Positions 20,755 to 38,535 of a stretch of DNA of 64,000 nt are shown here, one piece after another. The stretch is from Ridgeia piscesae (lineage: Eukaryota; Annelida; Polychaeta; Sabellida; Siboglinidae). The notes below the pieces were generated by a model that searched no databases, was not told where the DNA came from, and saw only the letters and a list, made by a program, of their open reading frames with translations. The stretch's first letter is position 1. Every line of letters starts with the position of its first letter. The DNA is taken from the NCBI GenBank assembly GCA_025642075.2, contig JAODUO010001048.1, positions 1-64,000 on the forward strand. Direction: 5' to 3'. The position numbers and the translations under genes were made by a program.

Positions 20755-22824
20755 GGCGGCCTACGCGGCCATTTCGTCGGCGTTGTTGACCAGATTGAGT
20801 AGCGGTGCGACCGTCTGCCAATGGCTGGCCGCAAGTGGTACAGCGCCGTGCAGCAGGCCTGCTGTATGAAAACCACTTGCCTGAGTGACACTGCCACCGA
20901 ATGTCGAACGTTGAATGGGCAGGTGCTAATGCTCAAACGACGTGCGCGTTTGTGTCTGTGTCTGTGACACCGTCGCACTCTCTGCCTGTCGAGTCCCGGT
21001 TCCGTCCGCAGACACCGCGTCTCCGCAGAAGTGCCTGACGTCTGTCTTACGTGGATTATCTGGATTAACGATAAGCACGACGCGCATTATGTTTGTGCAA
21101 TCGCCCGGTTTACATAATGCAATTCATTACTGCGACACACTTAGTAGTTCAGTTCTGCTGCGTTCGTTTGAGACGTGGGGAGAATGTGAAAGAGGCTATG
21201 TGTGTATGGCCAGTCTTTGGCAGGGTCACCGGGGTATGTTTAATATACAACCTACTATAGTAGTTGTAATTGCCCAGTTGACTATGTGCTAACGTCGACG
21301 GCAAGTTCCAGAATCGCTTACGCCGAATGATTCTGGGCCAACTTCGACGACACTTCTCTTTTCTATTGATCCGTCGACGGGGCCGATCGTAGTAGAATCC
21401 ATTTGGGGCTTTCACTGTAAACTTTTCCACATTGGGTGGTTATCGGTTGCATCGTACAACATTCGAGCGTTATCCATGTACATTTTGCGGTTTCCCTGAT
21501 TCCTGCCACTTTTGGTCGTGTTTTGTAATACCTCTGTTGTATCTGGTGATAATTATGGCCGAACCATTCAATATTTCGTAGTTTCGGTGTGGTCAAATAG
21601 TTCTTCGGCTCCGGCGGTTTTTATTAACATTTCTGTGACACGATCTTTGTGATTATTGCAGCTTATAATGCTTCGACTGACACTCGTATCCCGATGATCT
21701 TCCATATTGGTGTGTTCAGACCAATGTGACTATAGTACATTCAGCTTAGTGCGAAGGTGGTGGCGAAAGACAGACCACAGTCCACGTTACCACTGAGTGT
21801 CCACTGCACGAATGCAACGGTGACATGGTCAGGCTAGACGAGACAGCACTTCAGTGTGGCACAAGACGACTCCCCTCGAATCATGAATCCGCAAAGGAAG
21901 AAGAAGGATTGACCCACAACACCCAAATCAGCGGTCTACCCATCAGTGTCTCCCAAAGTAGGCCTACTATATAAGATGTTCTCTGGAATAGAACTCGCAA
22001 GAATGTATTTCCTGCAAAAAGATAAACTGCAAATCCTTTGCACATAGAAAGTATATGCCTCAAGTAGAATCGAATTGTTTCGTTTACCATTTGAACATTT
22101 TACGGACGCAGAATGCTCGAAAGGCAGCGGTGATGGTTGACTACACTAATCACGTCATATACAGATGCCAAGTGAATGGACATTAACTAAATCAGTTGTA
22201 CTTTTGGCTAATAGTTCACTCAGTTGTAACCGTGAGAACTTGCAAACGCTGGCGCTCCACGTCAACAGACGACTTCAAGACGTCCCAATATATTTCCCGA
22301 ACGTCACATGTAACAACAGCCACGATTGGCTAAAACCCAAATGTTTTTTCTGGAATAACAACGAGACGATTGGGTATCGGGCACAGTTTAATTTCCGCCT
22401 GGGGTAATCAGCAGTGCCCTCTAGTGCGCGAGGATGGAGAACAACTCAAATTGCGAACTATATTTCGGGGTATTATTAAAGGCATTTTGGACGGCTTTAG
22501 ACAATAAATTCTGCGCATTTATTCACATATTAAGAACCACATATATAAAGTAGGAATAGCCAGTCTGAGTTAAAGACAATAACTGTGATACAGACGACGT
22601 GCTTGTGCGGAACCGAGCAGGTGCTCTAGCGCGAGAGACTTGGAACATTTATGTTCTACACACGCAAATTAACACATTTCGCACGTGGTAACAATGACCA
22701 CCTCAACCCCATATTCTGATATCAGTCTCTGACACAACGTGACGACCGCAGAGTTCAGCGTGGACGCTCCGACTCAACCCATTTAATATTTCATTTCGTT
22801 CCAACATCAATTACAGTACTTTAG
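20755..22824. other. Intergenic stretch, nothing recognised
   Basis: Short ORFs only. CpG content is still elevated to about 21.4 kb. No transposon termini were found. Confidence 0.4.
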
Positions 22825-23081
22825 TTGGGTTGGGTTGGGTTGGGTTGGGTTGGGTTGGGTTGGGTTGGGTTGGGTTGGGTTGGGTTGGGTTGGGTTGGTT
22901 GGGTGGTTGGTTGGTTGGGTTTGGTTTGGTTTGGGTTTGGTTTGGTTTGGTTTGGTTTGGTTTGGTTTGGTTTGGTTTGGTTTGGTTTGGTTTGGTTTGG
23001 TTTAGTTTAGTTTAGTTTAGTTTAGTTTAGTTTAGTTTAGTTTAGTTTAGTTTAGTTTAGTTTAGTTTAGTTTAGTTTAGT
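22825..23081. repeat. Graded pentamer satellite TTGGG > TTTGG > TTTAG
   Basis: About 14 copies of TTGGG (22825-22896), a mixed zone with TTGG tetramers (to about 22935), about 13 copies of TTTGG, then 16 copies of TTTAG (23001-23080). Each block differs from its neighbour by one transition in the pentamer. Confidence 0.97.
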
Positions 23082-25879
23082 TAAAGAAGTAGCATACTTC
23101 TACGCCTAATTACAACACTTTCATTAATTAGGCCCTACTTCTCCTTATTCAACACATCAATTCATTCGTTCGAAAGCAAATCGAATTCGTTGATATTCGA
23201 ATATGGCTTGACCGCTTTGGATTTTTTCGCTGAATTTTGACAAGTGTGTCCGGTGATTTAATCATACCAAAATAAATAAATAAATAGTAATACATTAATT
23301 GGTTCATTTATAACAACATGAGACATGTAGTTGTGATAAATGCCGTGACACTTATCCAGTCACATTTGCATTGATTAAATACAAATAAATAATGTTCTCT
23401 GTTCTGTTACAGAATCACTCCGGATGGCCGGGGGGTTGTTGGACGTAACAGGACATTGTCTGAATCGTGTGACAGTAACGTAACATTTCGTGGAACTATT
23501 TTGCTTACTAAACCAAATTTGGCGTCCGCTATATCGCCTAATAATAATAATAACAATAATAATAAATGTATTATGTCCTATCTGCAGATATATGTTTGTT
23601 TAAAGGCGCTTAAAATACAACATTGTTAAAACACATAATCACGATAATAAAAAGAAATGCAAAGGTTATAAAATGCTTATAATAATGTAAATTCCATTTA
23701 ACAACTTGTTGTATGCTAAACTGTCGGCTCAATACACAATATTAACAAAATTAAATGTACTCTGTGTGTCTGCTGCTTAAAAATCGATTATATTATTAAA
23801 CATATAAATAATATGCAATACAATATCAACCATGCCGTTTCAATATTAACAGTTCGCATGAAAATATTCTATAGAATTATCTTGATATGCCATTTTAAAT
23901 AGAAAATGTCCCAAGTAGCAATATGCAATACGCTGCTTCGCTAGAAATGGCGCGAATGCAATAAAGAAACTGTAAAGATGGTCACCCTACCGAGCGGTAT
24001 TTTTCTGAGTCTATGCCGCGCTGAACGTCTGTAGCGATGATTGCATTGCGCCTATCACCGGAAGAGCTGCGTTCATGGATAGCGGCCGCCCGTCCACCCT
24101 ATTCTTCACACGTGCATTCAAGCCTCGCTGGCGCCCCGCATTTGTTGTGCGACGCTGGGTCATGCATGTCCAACCGGATCGTACCACCTCATTGGTCTTG
24201 TCGCTAGTCGGACGAATGCGATTGGCTAGGCACCCGTAGCGACGTGGACGTGCGCGACACGAATCGCTGACGTAGTACACATACGCAGCGCGTCATACAA
24301 CAATAGCGAAAACTACCCGCTGAGCGCAGTAGATTGGCGCCGTTGACATATAGGGGCTTCAAACAGAAGCGCCAACGCACGGGTAAGAACTCAGTTAAGC
24401 TATGTTCGCACGACGCGAAATCCTGGCGTTCGTTAACTTGATGTAATCGCACGCAATCGCCGCGCAAATTGCTCGTTCTATCACGTGTACCATGAGGCTC
24501 TGGGCTTACGGTACACGAATGTTCACGTTCTGAAACGGCTAGTAGTTGGCTTGAACCGGGATCCGTCAGACTCTACGGCAACTATACGCTGAACTATGCG
24601 TCCACTCTTCGCGCGATGTCGCATAACATATGCAACCGGTTCTTCCACGAAGCGACATCGTTACGACGTTTGGTCCACCGTTATTCGGGTTGCAACATGC
24701 TCGCAACGAGTGGTGGGGACAATTCACCCCTCCGGCAGATAGGCTATCTGCGCAAAGCAACGCGCAGAAAATGTCCATTTAAGCTGCAGGGCATACGTCT
24801 ATACGTCTGGTCCTGAAAATGTCCTGACGCACAAAACTAATACCTTCGCATAACACACCCCAATAACTACGTACCCGTTTGAGCATTCGTACGAGCGACT
24901 CAGCGGTGATTTGTATAACCCAAAACTCTTGATGGTGGATTTATTGTCTGAGCTTTGAAAAGCGATATGCTGGGGAACTGGTAGTAACGGTGACACCAGA
25001 ACACATTGGTGTGAAGGAATGGGTAGCAACATCGTCATCCCCGCAGGAGCAACGGCCAAAGCCAATGGCTGATCTATGACAGACGTAGCGACGTGGTTGT
25101 CGTAAGTGGGGGTTTTCTCTCCCGTTTTCTTCGGATCGATTCTGCTGGAATCGGTCGTAAGGACATCGGTGCTTACATCAAAAAGGGACTGTTTAAGAAT
25201 GTGTGTCGATGTCTCAGTCGACCCTTCAACTCTCGGACATGCATCGGAAGAATAAAAAGGAGAAGGATGCCATCCGGCAAACACCGAGACAAATCGGGGC
25301 GTTGTGCAATTTTCATAGCGCAGAAATATTAACTAATTTCCTGCCAATCGGAACTCTTTACTCTCAGCGGAAGGAGGGATGCGCTCGAACGCGAGCACAC
25401 ATACGCGCGCGCACACACATACGCTCTCACATAAACGCACTCACACCGGTAATCATGTATTGAAATTATAATGTTGTGCTTAATGTTAATTGTAAATATC
25501 GTGGTTTCCTTAGCATAATCGTACCACTGATTACGCGGCGTATCAAAAAATATTTCCTTAATTAAATTATATTGACAACAAAGTTCGCTTAAATTTTGTG
25601 AACATTCATTGAACCCATATGTGGAGCCTATGGATATAATAATTATGTATTTACAATATAAACGAAACGAATATTTAGTCGAATTGCTATTAGAATGTCC
25701 ATAACACATTCGCTGTATCTTCGTTCGCAGGATCGAACTCCGCCTAACACGATAGAACGCTTTGTTTTCAATTCAACGACAACATAACGAACGCCGTGGG
25801 CCTTCTGGGCGGGCGTCGAGCTATCCCGGCATCCTTCTGACGACCCACCTGAAACGGGCATCCACCTAGCGGCCGCACA
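23082..25879. other. Intergenic; CpG-rich part at 24.0-24.8 kb
   Basis: (AAT)n runs at about 23540-23570 with AAAGGCGCTTAAA downstream look like a minus-strand LINE/SINE 3' end, but the match is short. 24.0-24.8 kb is CpG-rich with ORFs under 90 codons on both strands and none recognised. A (CA)/(CG) run lies at about 25397-25432. TTCGTTCGCAG at about 25720 is a plausible acceptor for a 5' exon of the next gene. Confidence 0.35.
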
Positions 25880-26371
25880 ATGAACAAGGCGTTCGAGTTC
25901 GCCTCGTGGCTGTTTCTGGCGTCCATCATGAACCTGATAGTTCCGCGCCTGTTGCCCTACTTCACGCTCGAGCGCATATGGAAGCATTGCCGAGATCTGC
26001 TGTACCTGTTTGTCGTCTGGCTGCTCTATCGCTTCGTCTGGTTCCCCGTAAATCGCATGCTAGCCTTTCTGAAGAACAGCTACGAAGGCTCGTCGAATTC
26101 AGGTGTCATGGCGGTCATCTGCGCCTACATGCCTTTGGTGTCAATGGCGCTCGCCATAGCGTGTTTCCTGGCGTCGTTTTACTTCACCGGTCATCTGGGC
26201 AGAAACACGGCGCGTAGCCAGTCGGCGGTGGTCGTAGACCCTACCACTCCTAGCGAGTATTCGCAAGGACCTGAAAACGAGGAATGGGTTGAACCCCCAC
26301 CGCCGCCACCTAGGCCATCCAGGGCTACAAGGTCTCGGCGCACAGTGCGTCAGAGGTCTGGGTATTACTAG
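25880..26371 (+). CDS. Predicted three-helix membrane protein, 163 aa, unrecognised
   Basis: Uninterrupted frame from an ATG in acceptable context (CGCACAATGA) to TAG, followed 29 bp later by a perfect AATAAA. Predicted membrane segments lie at about residues 9-28 (SWLFLASIMNLIVPRLLPYF), 40-57 (LLYLFVVWLLYRFVWFPV) and 76-102 (AVICAYMPLVSMALAIACFL and onward). The C-terminal tail is acidic, then has six consecutive prolines and an Arg-rich end (TRSRRTVRQRSGYY), likely cytoplasmic or lumenal and disordered. The compositional pattern (three hydrophobic blocks plus poly-Pro) is hard to obtain by chance. A single coding exon is likely; a 5' non-coding exon may precede it. No family was recognised. 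Confidence 0.6.
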   Translation: MNKAFEFASWLFLASIMNLIVPRLLPYFTLERIWKHCRDLLYLFVVWLLYRFVWFPVNRMLAFLKNSYEGSSNSGVMAVICAYMPLVSMALAIACFLASFYFTGHLGRNTARSQSAVVVDPTTPSEYSQGPENEEWVEPPPPPPRPSRATRSRRTVRQRSGYY

Positions 26372-26399
26372 GTGTCGTAATCCAGTCATTGGATTCTGA

Positions 26400-26405
26400 A
26401 ATAAA
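26400..26405 (+). terminator. Poly(A) signal
   Basis: AATAAA 29 bp downstream of the stop of the membrane-protein ORF. Confidence 0.6.
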
Positions 26406-26686
26406 CATGTTTGGCTGAACTCACGTGGCATTTATCGAAAAGCGCCGAAAAGAAATGATTTCGATTGGGCCTACAGCAATAAAAACGCTGGAGACGCAAT
26501 GCGCTTTGCGTGCAAATAGCTCTCACCAGTTGAATAAAATAATATAAGAAATGTTTCTAGTCCGTTTTGGAAAACACTGATATCCTGTGATGAAAGAATG
26601 AATGTGGCCAAAAGGTATTGCAAGTTTCGATGATGATTTTTGCAAGCACTCAGCTATACTGATTCGCTTCACTTCGCTTCAAACGA

Positions 26687-26772
26687 GAGAGTGAGTGAGT
26701 GAGTGAGTGAGAGACAGACAGACACAGCGAGAGAGAGAGAGAGCGCGAGAGAGAGAAAGCGCGAGCGAGAGT
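26687..26772. repeat. Mixed (GAGT)n/(GACA)n/(GA)n microsatellite
   Basis: Purine-rich run of GTGA, GACAGACA, GAGAGA and GCGAGA units. Confidence 0.9.
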
Positions 26773-28995
26773 TGCTTATCTTTCGGAAGCGCTATGGACA
26801 CAGACGCATGAATGTGTCAAATCAGAGGAAGTACGTATTTTGCGCACACAAGCACAACGCGCTTAGTTTAGGCCCGAGTGTACATGAACAGAGTTATACG
26901 TGATGCCGAATATATGATCGTCCAACATTGCTACGATAGTTAGCGCTGAATGACAAACCCTACACATTCTCATGTGGCGTCTACACAGCAGTTACTTACA
27001 CCAACTTTTGTATTTCTTGTCATACGTCTAACGATAAAATCCAAAATACTGGTGGGACAGCATAACCAACTTTACTTGGGTGGTTTTGTCACAACTTATC
27101 GCTGTACCATCAATTACAGACTGTCGGATGCCATTGTAATTGTTAGCATACATAACCACGTATATTTTATAACTAGAATGTGAGTATGACTTGTTTATTG
27201 GAAGAATGGAGATCTTCTTGATCTGGCTAATTGAGCTAAGCAAATTCAAATGATTTCATCAAAACGACGACACATTCATTGCCGTTAGATGGTGGACAGG
27301 GCTGGTCGTGTGTGCGACTGCGCGACTCAGAGAACAGAAACAAACTGAAGAGGGTATTAATTCAACCCCACACAATCACCCCCAACGTAAAAGTCGAAGA
27401 CCGCATTTAAAGCTGTTCGTTTTGCATCACCTCTTTATATATCTAAACATCTACAAAAATCTCCACATTGAGCCTACGACAACATGCTAAGTACACGCAC
27501 CTATGGAATGTAGAAGTGAAGTAATCACTTCACCGTGTTCAATAACACCAAACATGTACCAGCCAGTAACACATGTACACAATACATTGGCGGACTTATT
27601 CAGGGCGGGAAAACAAAACATATCTGGTTTATTGGATTCGCAAACGAATACTATGTGTTGCCACATAGACAAGACGTTGCCATTAAACGACATATGCTGA
27701 ACATTTCGAATTATGTCTTAACGCTATTTCTCTGTACAGCTGACTGTTAAGTTAAAACAACATGTAGCATACAATGGCGCTAAATGTCCTTGATCCCAAA
27801 TGCGTACTAAGCATAAACATATAAAATTGTGCCAGAGCGTAGTCACTTCAGCACTAACACTGTTCCTGGGAAATTTGTTGTAATTATTATATTACACGAA
27901 ACACACTGATCCGTGCAAGAGTATGCAAAACACAAACACTATTCAATTCCATAAAAACCAACGCCGTTGTCACAAAACCCAACAGTGCCGAACATGACTC
28001 ATCCGCCTTAAATCGTACAACGGTGTTGAGTTTAGTTTTAAACGAGTTCCTCCAAAGATTCACACATTTCAACTGAAAATATACCCTGTTCAACAGATTT
28101 AAGAAAATGTGTTCGGCCGGTATAACTCGAGAATGTGACTGCAGTTAGCGTCATGTCAGAGTGATAAAGATGATTAAATGACGTATCCAGTTCGTCGCTG
28201 GTTGCCTACATTACTGTATGCGCGTCACATCGGTTAAGCTTTCCCTAGCATGTGTGCATCACATTGTACAGGCGGCACGACATTTGTTAAATAGACATTT
28301 CCTGTGAGCACTTATCGGGTAAACAAATTGTTTGGTGTGTCATACCACCGAAAACTATTCGGTGCATAAATGTCAACAAAACATGCGACGAAATATCAGA
28401 AGTTGAACATGTTAGACATCCATATAACGAACCTTGTTGCTAGGCACTAAGTCACGTGATGCATATTCAAACAATTATATTGTAATAAGTAATTCAAGAA
28501 ATGGTTGATTTGACGTACGAGAGTCACTGCCAAAGTGTTTCATGCGAACTGGCACTCGGTTAGAATCTACGGTGACACAATGATTACTGTTAGGTTGAAG
28601 CTATATTTGACAAGATGTTTTAACATGTTTAAGATGTTTGTGGATGGACAGCAAGAAACATGTTCCCAGTTGCACATGTGATACGTTTGTCACTGCTGTA
28701 GCCTGCTTACAAATGTCAAGTGCTATTCCTCTGGAGTGTATATGAGGAGATGTCCCCACATTACATGTCACAACATCACAGAACACTTCGGAGAACGGAG
28801 AAGACGAAACGGCAACAGTTGTTTTAAAAAGAAATGGATCATGCATATTTAAATGTTTTCAGCGACAAACTGCAACAATACGGTCTCGATCACCCTGGGT
28901 TTGGGCACGTTTCCTTCCACGGTTATGTCATCTTGTCAAAAATAAATCCACAAAATATATCGCATTACGCACCATCATGCTAGCACGCTGTCAAC
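26773..28995. other. Intergenic stretch, nothing recognised
   Basis: No ORF above 85 codons with gene-like features, and no transposon termini seen. Confidence 0.4.
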
Positions 28996-28996
28996 A

Positions 28997-32819
<3,823 letters not shown>

Positions 32820-32825
32820 TTTATT
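32820..32825 (-). terminator. Poly(A) signal for the minus-strand GATA-finger gene
   Basis: TTTATT on the plus strand, i.e. AATAAA on the minus strand, about 155 bp downstream of the TAG at 32979. Confidence 0.45.
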
Positions 32826-32978
32826 TCAAATTTGGCCTGCAAAAAAACAATCAACGTCTCTATCCTATTCTTAGGTAATGCCGCCCTATTGGTTACATCG
32901 GCAGAGCATAAATTTACCAGGTGGAGTTGTAGGGCTGAAAACTGCTGCCAACTTGCCGAATTTGGGTAATCGAGGCTA

Positions 32979-35900
32979 CTACCATGCCACCAAACCTATG
33001 CAATACAAACCATTGTTTGAACAGCGGAGGCCGTCACCAACCTTATACAGTTTGTAGTAGAGACCACATGCATTGCACACAGTCTTGCCGTCGGGGTTGC
33101 GTCGCCACGCTGTTGTCACGGTGATGCAGCAGTTTGTGCACTTCTGGTCGAGCCGACGCGGCGAGCGCTGTGGCAGCAGGTGCGGTGGCGCCACCTGTGA
33201 ACAGAGTGAACGCAAACCGTCGTGATAGAGAGCCGGTGAACTCACCTGGTGCAGTTTGTAATACAGGCCGCATGCGTTGCACACCGGCTGGCCCTCGGCG
33301 TCACGGCGCCACATCGTCGTAGTGATCGTGCCGCAATTGACACAGGACGTCTGTGTCGACGGACTGGTGACGGTGCCACCCTTCTTGTGATAGTGGCGGC
33401 GATGGCTCAGTGCATCCTACAAAGCGAGAGAAGCACCCACTGCTGGCACAAGTCCTGGAAGAGTGACCGCTGCTGACCGCCAGCGTCCAGGCCAATCTGA
33501 CCACACGCAAACACTTAGCCAGCCTCCGTAAAAACAATCGCAATGAGTTTAGGGAATTTCCACATCCTTGACAACAGATTACATGTAATGCTTCTAATGG
33601 AATTGTTTGTGCAAAATACAGACGTCTTCCAACTATCATATGTCAATATTCAAAGAAATGTGGATAAGTTTTGTAGGCCAAACAAAAATGTGTTTGTTTC
33701 CTGTAACATTCTGAACGGAGTTAGACCAATAAGTTAGCGGATGACATTCTACAATTTCCTTGTACATCCATAAAAGTAAAATCATGCTGACTTGATCTCC
33801 ATTTGATTTGAGATAACCTCTGTATAAATGTTTGCTCTTCTGTTTTTGCCTATATTTTATCATTATTGTGCTCTACCAGATATGCTTAATCAGTTAAAAT
33901 ATTAAAAAATTCTGATGCAAACAATAGGCCTCATTATGCTACGGAAACCGAAACATTCCTTGCTTGGCCATAGGTATGTGATATTTCTTTAAATCGTAGT
34001 GTTTTGAGTAAAAAGAAACAACTGTTGCACTTACAGAAGGAAATGGCTTGTTCATTACTGGTGTCGCAAATGTAGCACTTTCTCTCATAGCCGATACACA
34101 TTTCCCACTTGATAGCAGGCCCATTAATGGCTGAAATACAATAAAGCGAGGCATTAACACAATACATACATCAGCTAGATTTGTTAAAGTATGTTTAGGT
34201 CACGGTACTGCAGTTCATAAACATTCACAAGCTGGCATTGGCAATTAGTAAAAAATCGGAAGTACAAATTTCATTAACTCAAAACTATTAATTAAGCTAA
34301 AAAGCATAATCACTAGTTGATTTTTCATAGAGTGATTGGGACACTCAAAATTTGTCAAAGCACCCGATATCTGGACAAACTTGACAAAGCTGATGATACA
34401 ATACTTTTATAATCCGGATTTGTGACCATGTAAACTGACCAACAAATACACAAGACGGTGCTCAAACAAACATAATCATAGTAAGATCAAATGTATTAAA
34501 TACAAACAAATGGCCCATTGAATGCTGATCTACAATGTTGATCAATCACCTAATGACTGCATGTAGACAGCTTATTACGAAACCAAAGTTCTGAAAAAAA
34601 TTACGGTGGCCTAATGTATGGTGTCAAAACATTACTGGCTATCATCACTAGATATAGTGATGACCGTAGTTTGAGCTTTCGACAAATTAGCATACATGGA
34701 ACTTTCTACGATATGGACGCATTTAAATATAAATAAGTGAAGATGAGTGTGCAATAACAGCATAACCTGATTCTGAGTGATTCGTTTCACTCAGCCAAAT
34801 GTAAACATTGAGAAAATGTATCTACAGATATAAGTACAATGAACTGGCATACCTGCGGCGGTTGTACCATCGAGGGACATGGAAGTGTGTAAGCCGGGGC
34901 ACGCAACCCTTGCACGTGTGCGGCTATATTCTGCAGCCAACGGGCATGTGCGTCAGGTTCATTGTAAGGTGAGAGAATACTGGCCGACGAAGAGACTGTC
35001 CCGTCTGTCCTCTGACCTAGCCAGTCTCTACCTGCTGCACTCGATGGACTTGAATGATGCGACTCGTGACCCACTTCTGGTGTCTCTTCATTTGCCGGTT
35101 CTTCTTTTACAATTATCACCTCACTTGATCCTTCTGAAATGGAGACTGACGGCAACCAAGGCGACGCAAGCGATGGTCCGCCTTCATTTGTTACTAAAGT
35201 TCTTGGCTTATTGTCCACCTGCATCTGTGATTCTGGCGACCACCGTTCCTGCCTAGATGGGGCATTGTGATTCACTTTCTCGATCTTGCAACGTTTTGGT
35301 TTTGTTTGTTCACAATCATCGGCATGTTGATCAACGCGTGATGACATGGCAATTGGCCTGTTAACGGATGCCGACTTTGCTGCAGGCGCTTTGTGTTTCT
35401 GTGTTAGGTTCATTGGCATGGCAGGCAGACTGCTACTGGATGTTGAATAAGGAACTGTACTCGGCCAGGTTCTACTGTGGTTTCCTTCTTCTCGAGTCGT
35501 CAAAGGCATAGCCAGAGTTTCGTCAGAATCACCCTTGTGTGATTCCCTCTGCACTGCAGTTTCTTGACTCTGTTGAACTGTCAAATTCAAACTAGTCTCA
35601 TTAACGCTTTTTGTGCTTGCCCCAGAATCGTCCCAGGTGTGACCCACGATCGGTTTCATTTGCAATGTGTCATTTCCTTCTACTGTTGCAGCCACTGAAG
35701 TTGTTGACCGATTACTCAAAACATCATCCAACTCTGTGGTTGTGTCATCGCTGTCGGAAGGTTTCCATTCATTTTTGTATGAATGAAGTTGTACGTCACT
35801 CTTGTCATCTGTATCAGACTCATTCTTATCAGCTGCTTCATTTTCTGCACAGTTTAATGACTGTTGACTTCCGCCTAAATGTTTTGTGTTGACGAGGAAG

Positions 35901-36124
35901 TCTTCGTTTTCAGGTGTGTTTTCACTGGAGCTGACGTGGAAGTCCATTGGGTTTTTAATAACTTCCTTAATGCTAACCAGAAACACTTCATTCTGGTCTA
36001 GTGTTATACCCAGTAGACCCTCGATGCTCAATTCAGACTCAAACGTTAATCCTGTCTTACAGAGTAGGGTAATTGCCTCCTTCAGCCCAATCTTCACACG
36101 GTCTGTGTCGGGTATTCGCCTCAT
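32979..36124 (-). CDS. Transcription factor: unrecognised N-terminal domain plus two GATA zinc fingers
   Basis: Minus-strand exons: 36124-34853 (424 codons), 34130-34035 (32 codons), 33416-33246 (57 codons), 33194-32979 (71 codons plus TAG). All joins are phase 0, giving about 584 aa. The chosen start is the ATG at 36124 (CACCATGAG) because the paralogous exon at 45.6 kb starts at the same alignment point; an in-frame ATG lies 13 codons upstream. Residues 9-54 form a conserved block ([17 protein letters not shown]) shared with the 45.6-kb locus. A long Ser/Thr/acidic region follows, with a basic KPKRCKIEK and a SUMO-site-like VKEE. Two CX2CX17CX2C fingers lie at about 481-505 and 532-556, each closing [10 protein letters not shown]. 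Both have the TTxWRR centre. The usual basic extension after the second finger (NRPLxMKK) is missing in this reading. It probably acts as a nuclear DNA-binding regulator. Confidence 0.8.
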
Positions 36125-36134
36125 GGTGCTTTTG

Positions 36135-36872
36135 CAAGACAAGTATTTAGTATACAAAAACAATCAAAACTGAACTGAACAACGGAATAATCGTCTTCGT
36201 CGGTACGTCTGTAAAATTACAATCGTTCACTCAAATTGTAATAACATCAAGTGTGTGTCAGTTGTCTGCAGAAAGGCACAGTATTGGCCAATATTTGTAA
36301 CGCAAATTAAGTGCACAAGTTCGACTCTGAAAGGGCCATGGAATTTTGATACATTTTCAGCGCAGAGCCAGAAGCCTGGGCGATAACACAGACGAAACCG
36401 AATAATATCTTCAAATTTTCCTAAATCTTCAGTCTGACCATGTTTTGTGGCATCTCCTTGGTTGTAAGCAGAAACACGTCGACAGGCGCGTCTTTGTCGA
36501 TTAAAATATATGAGCAAATGCCCATAAAGGTAAATGCTTTCAAAACCTTCGCTTAATTATGTATGTGAGTCCCGGATGTAACAAATACACATCGCGAATG
36601 TGTGGGAGGCTTCATTATGTCATGACATTCTTTCGGTCCTATCATTTGATTTGATTGATTTATTCATCATAAAATGTAAGCCTGAACATGCATAAAATAG
36701 AAATAGATATATTGTACATTAAATACAAGGATGACACAATAAAGGGCAAGTATTTGTTTCCACTGTGGTCGCTGTTGACTAGATTTAACCAGATTGCCGC
36801 CAAAACCTTCATGCAACAAATACCTGAAAGTATGTGGCGTATTATCATATATATGGACCATTACATACATGC
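36135..36872. other. Upstream of the minus-strand N-domain/GATA gene
   Basis: On the minus strand, TTCCGTTGTTCAGTTCAG just upstream of the start could be a splice acceptor, implying a further 5' non-coding exon as at the paralogous plus-strand locus. Nothing else was recognised. Confidence 0.35.
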
Positions 36873-37140
36873 ACACACTCACGTACACACTCACGTACAC
36901 ACTCACGTACACACTCACGTACACACTCACGTACACACTCACGTACACACTCACGTACACACTCACGTACACACGCACGTACACACGCACGTACACACGC
37001 ACGTACACACGCACGTACACACGCACGTACACACGCACGTACACACGCACGTACACACGCACGTACACACGCACGTACACACGCACGCACACACGCACGT
37101 ACACACGCACGTACACACACATCTACACACGCACGCACAC
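36873..37140. repeat. 12-bp minisatellite CACGTACACACT/CACGTACACACG
   Basis: About 22 copies of a 12-bp unit. The left third has ACACT and the rest ACACG, a single variant that switches once at about 36970. Each unit contains the E-box CACGTA-like core. Frames through it are open on both strands and are artefacts. Confidence 0.95.
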
Positions 37141-37538
37141 ATAAAAATTATATACGGACACTATAAAATATAAATTTAAAGTAATTTGACCGACTTCATA
37201 AAACAACTTCACATATCCAAATTCGGAGGGGCAAATGCACAATACCCCTATACTTGTTTCAGGTGATTGTGTGTTTGATGTATATAGTCGCACGTGCAAC
37301 CCCACAGCATGACCGATCTAGCAAAGATAACCGGAACCATGCATCGCCAACCAATACCCATGCTCCATCGCCGTAGTGTTCTTTAAAATGCATATGTTGC
37401 AAATCATGGATGTGCGACATATAGTAATATTTTACGACGGTATATGTTGATAATTTATTCTAGAAATGTGTAATAAGTCCGCTTTGTATAATGAAGGGAA
37501 TACGATACAGGTGTGTCTGCGATTCTGAACTTTATCAC

Positions 37539-38472
<934 letters not shown>

Positions 38473-38535
38473 TCTACTTTGATATACCTACTCAGTACTC
38501 ACACGAGTATATCGCAGCATATAGCTACCTCCACA

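Noticed and set aside
22825..23081. Interstitial telomere
   Set aside because: Pentamers TTGGG, TTTGG and TTTAG are not the animal TTAGGG hexamer and drift between forms.
36667..37173. TYTR/RTHA/VYVR ORFs at 36.7-37.2 kb
   Set aside because: Translations of the 12-bp minisatellite.
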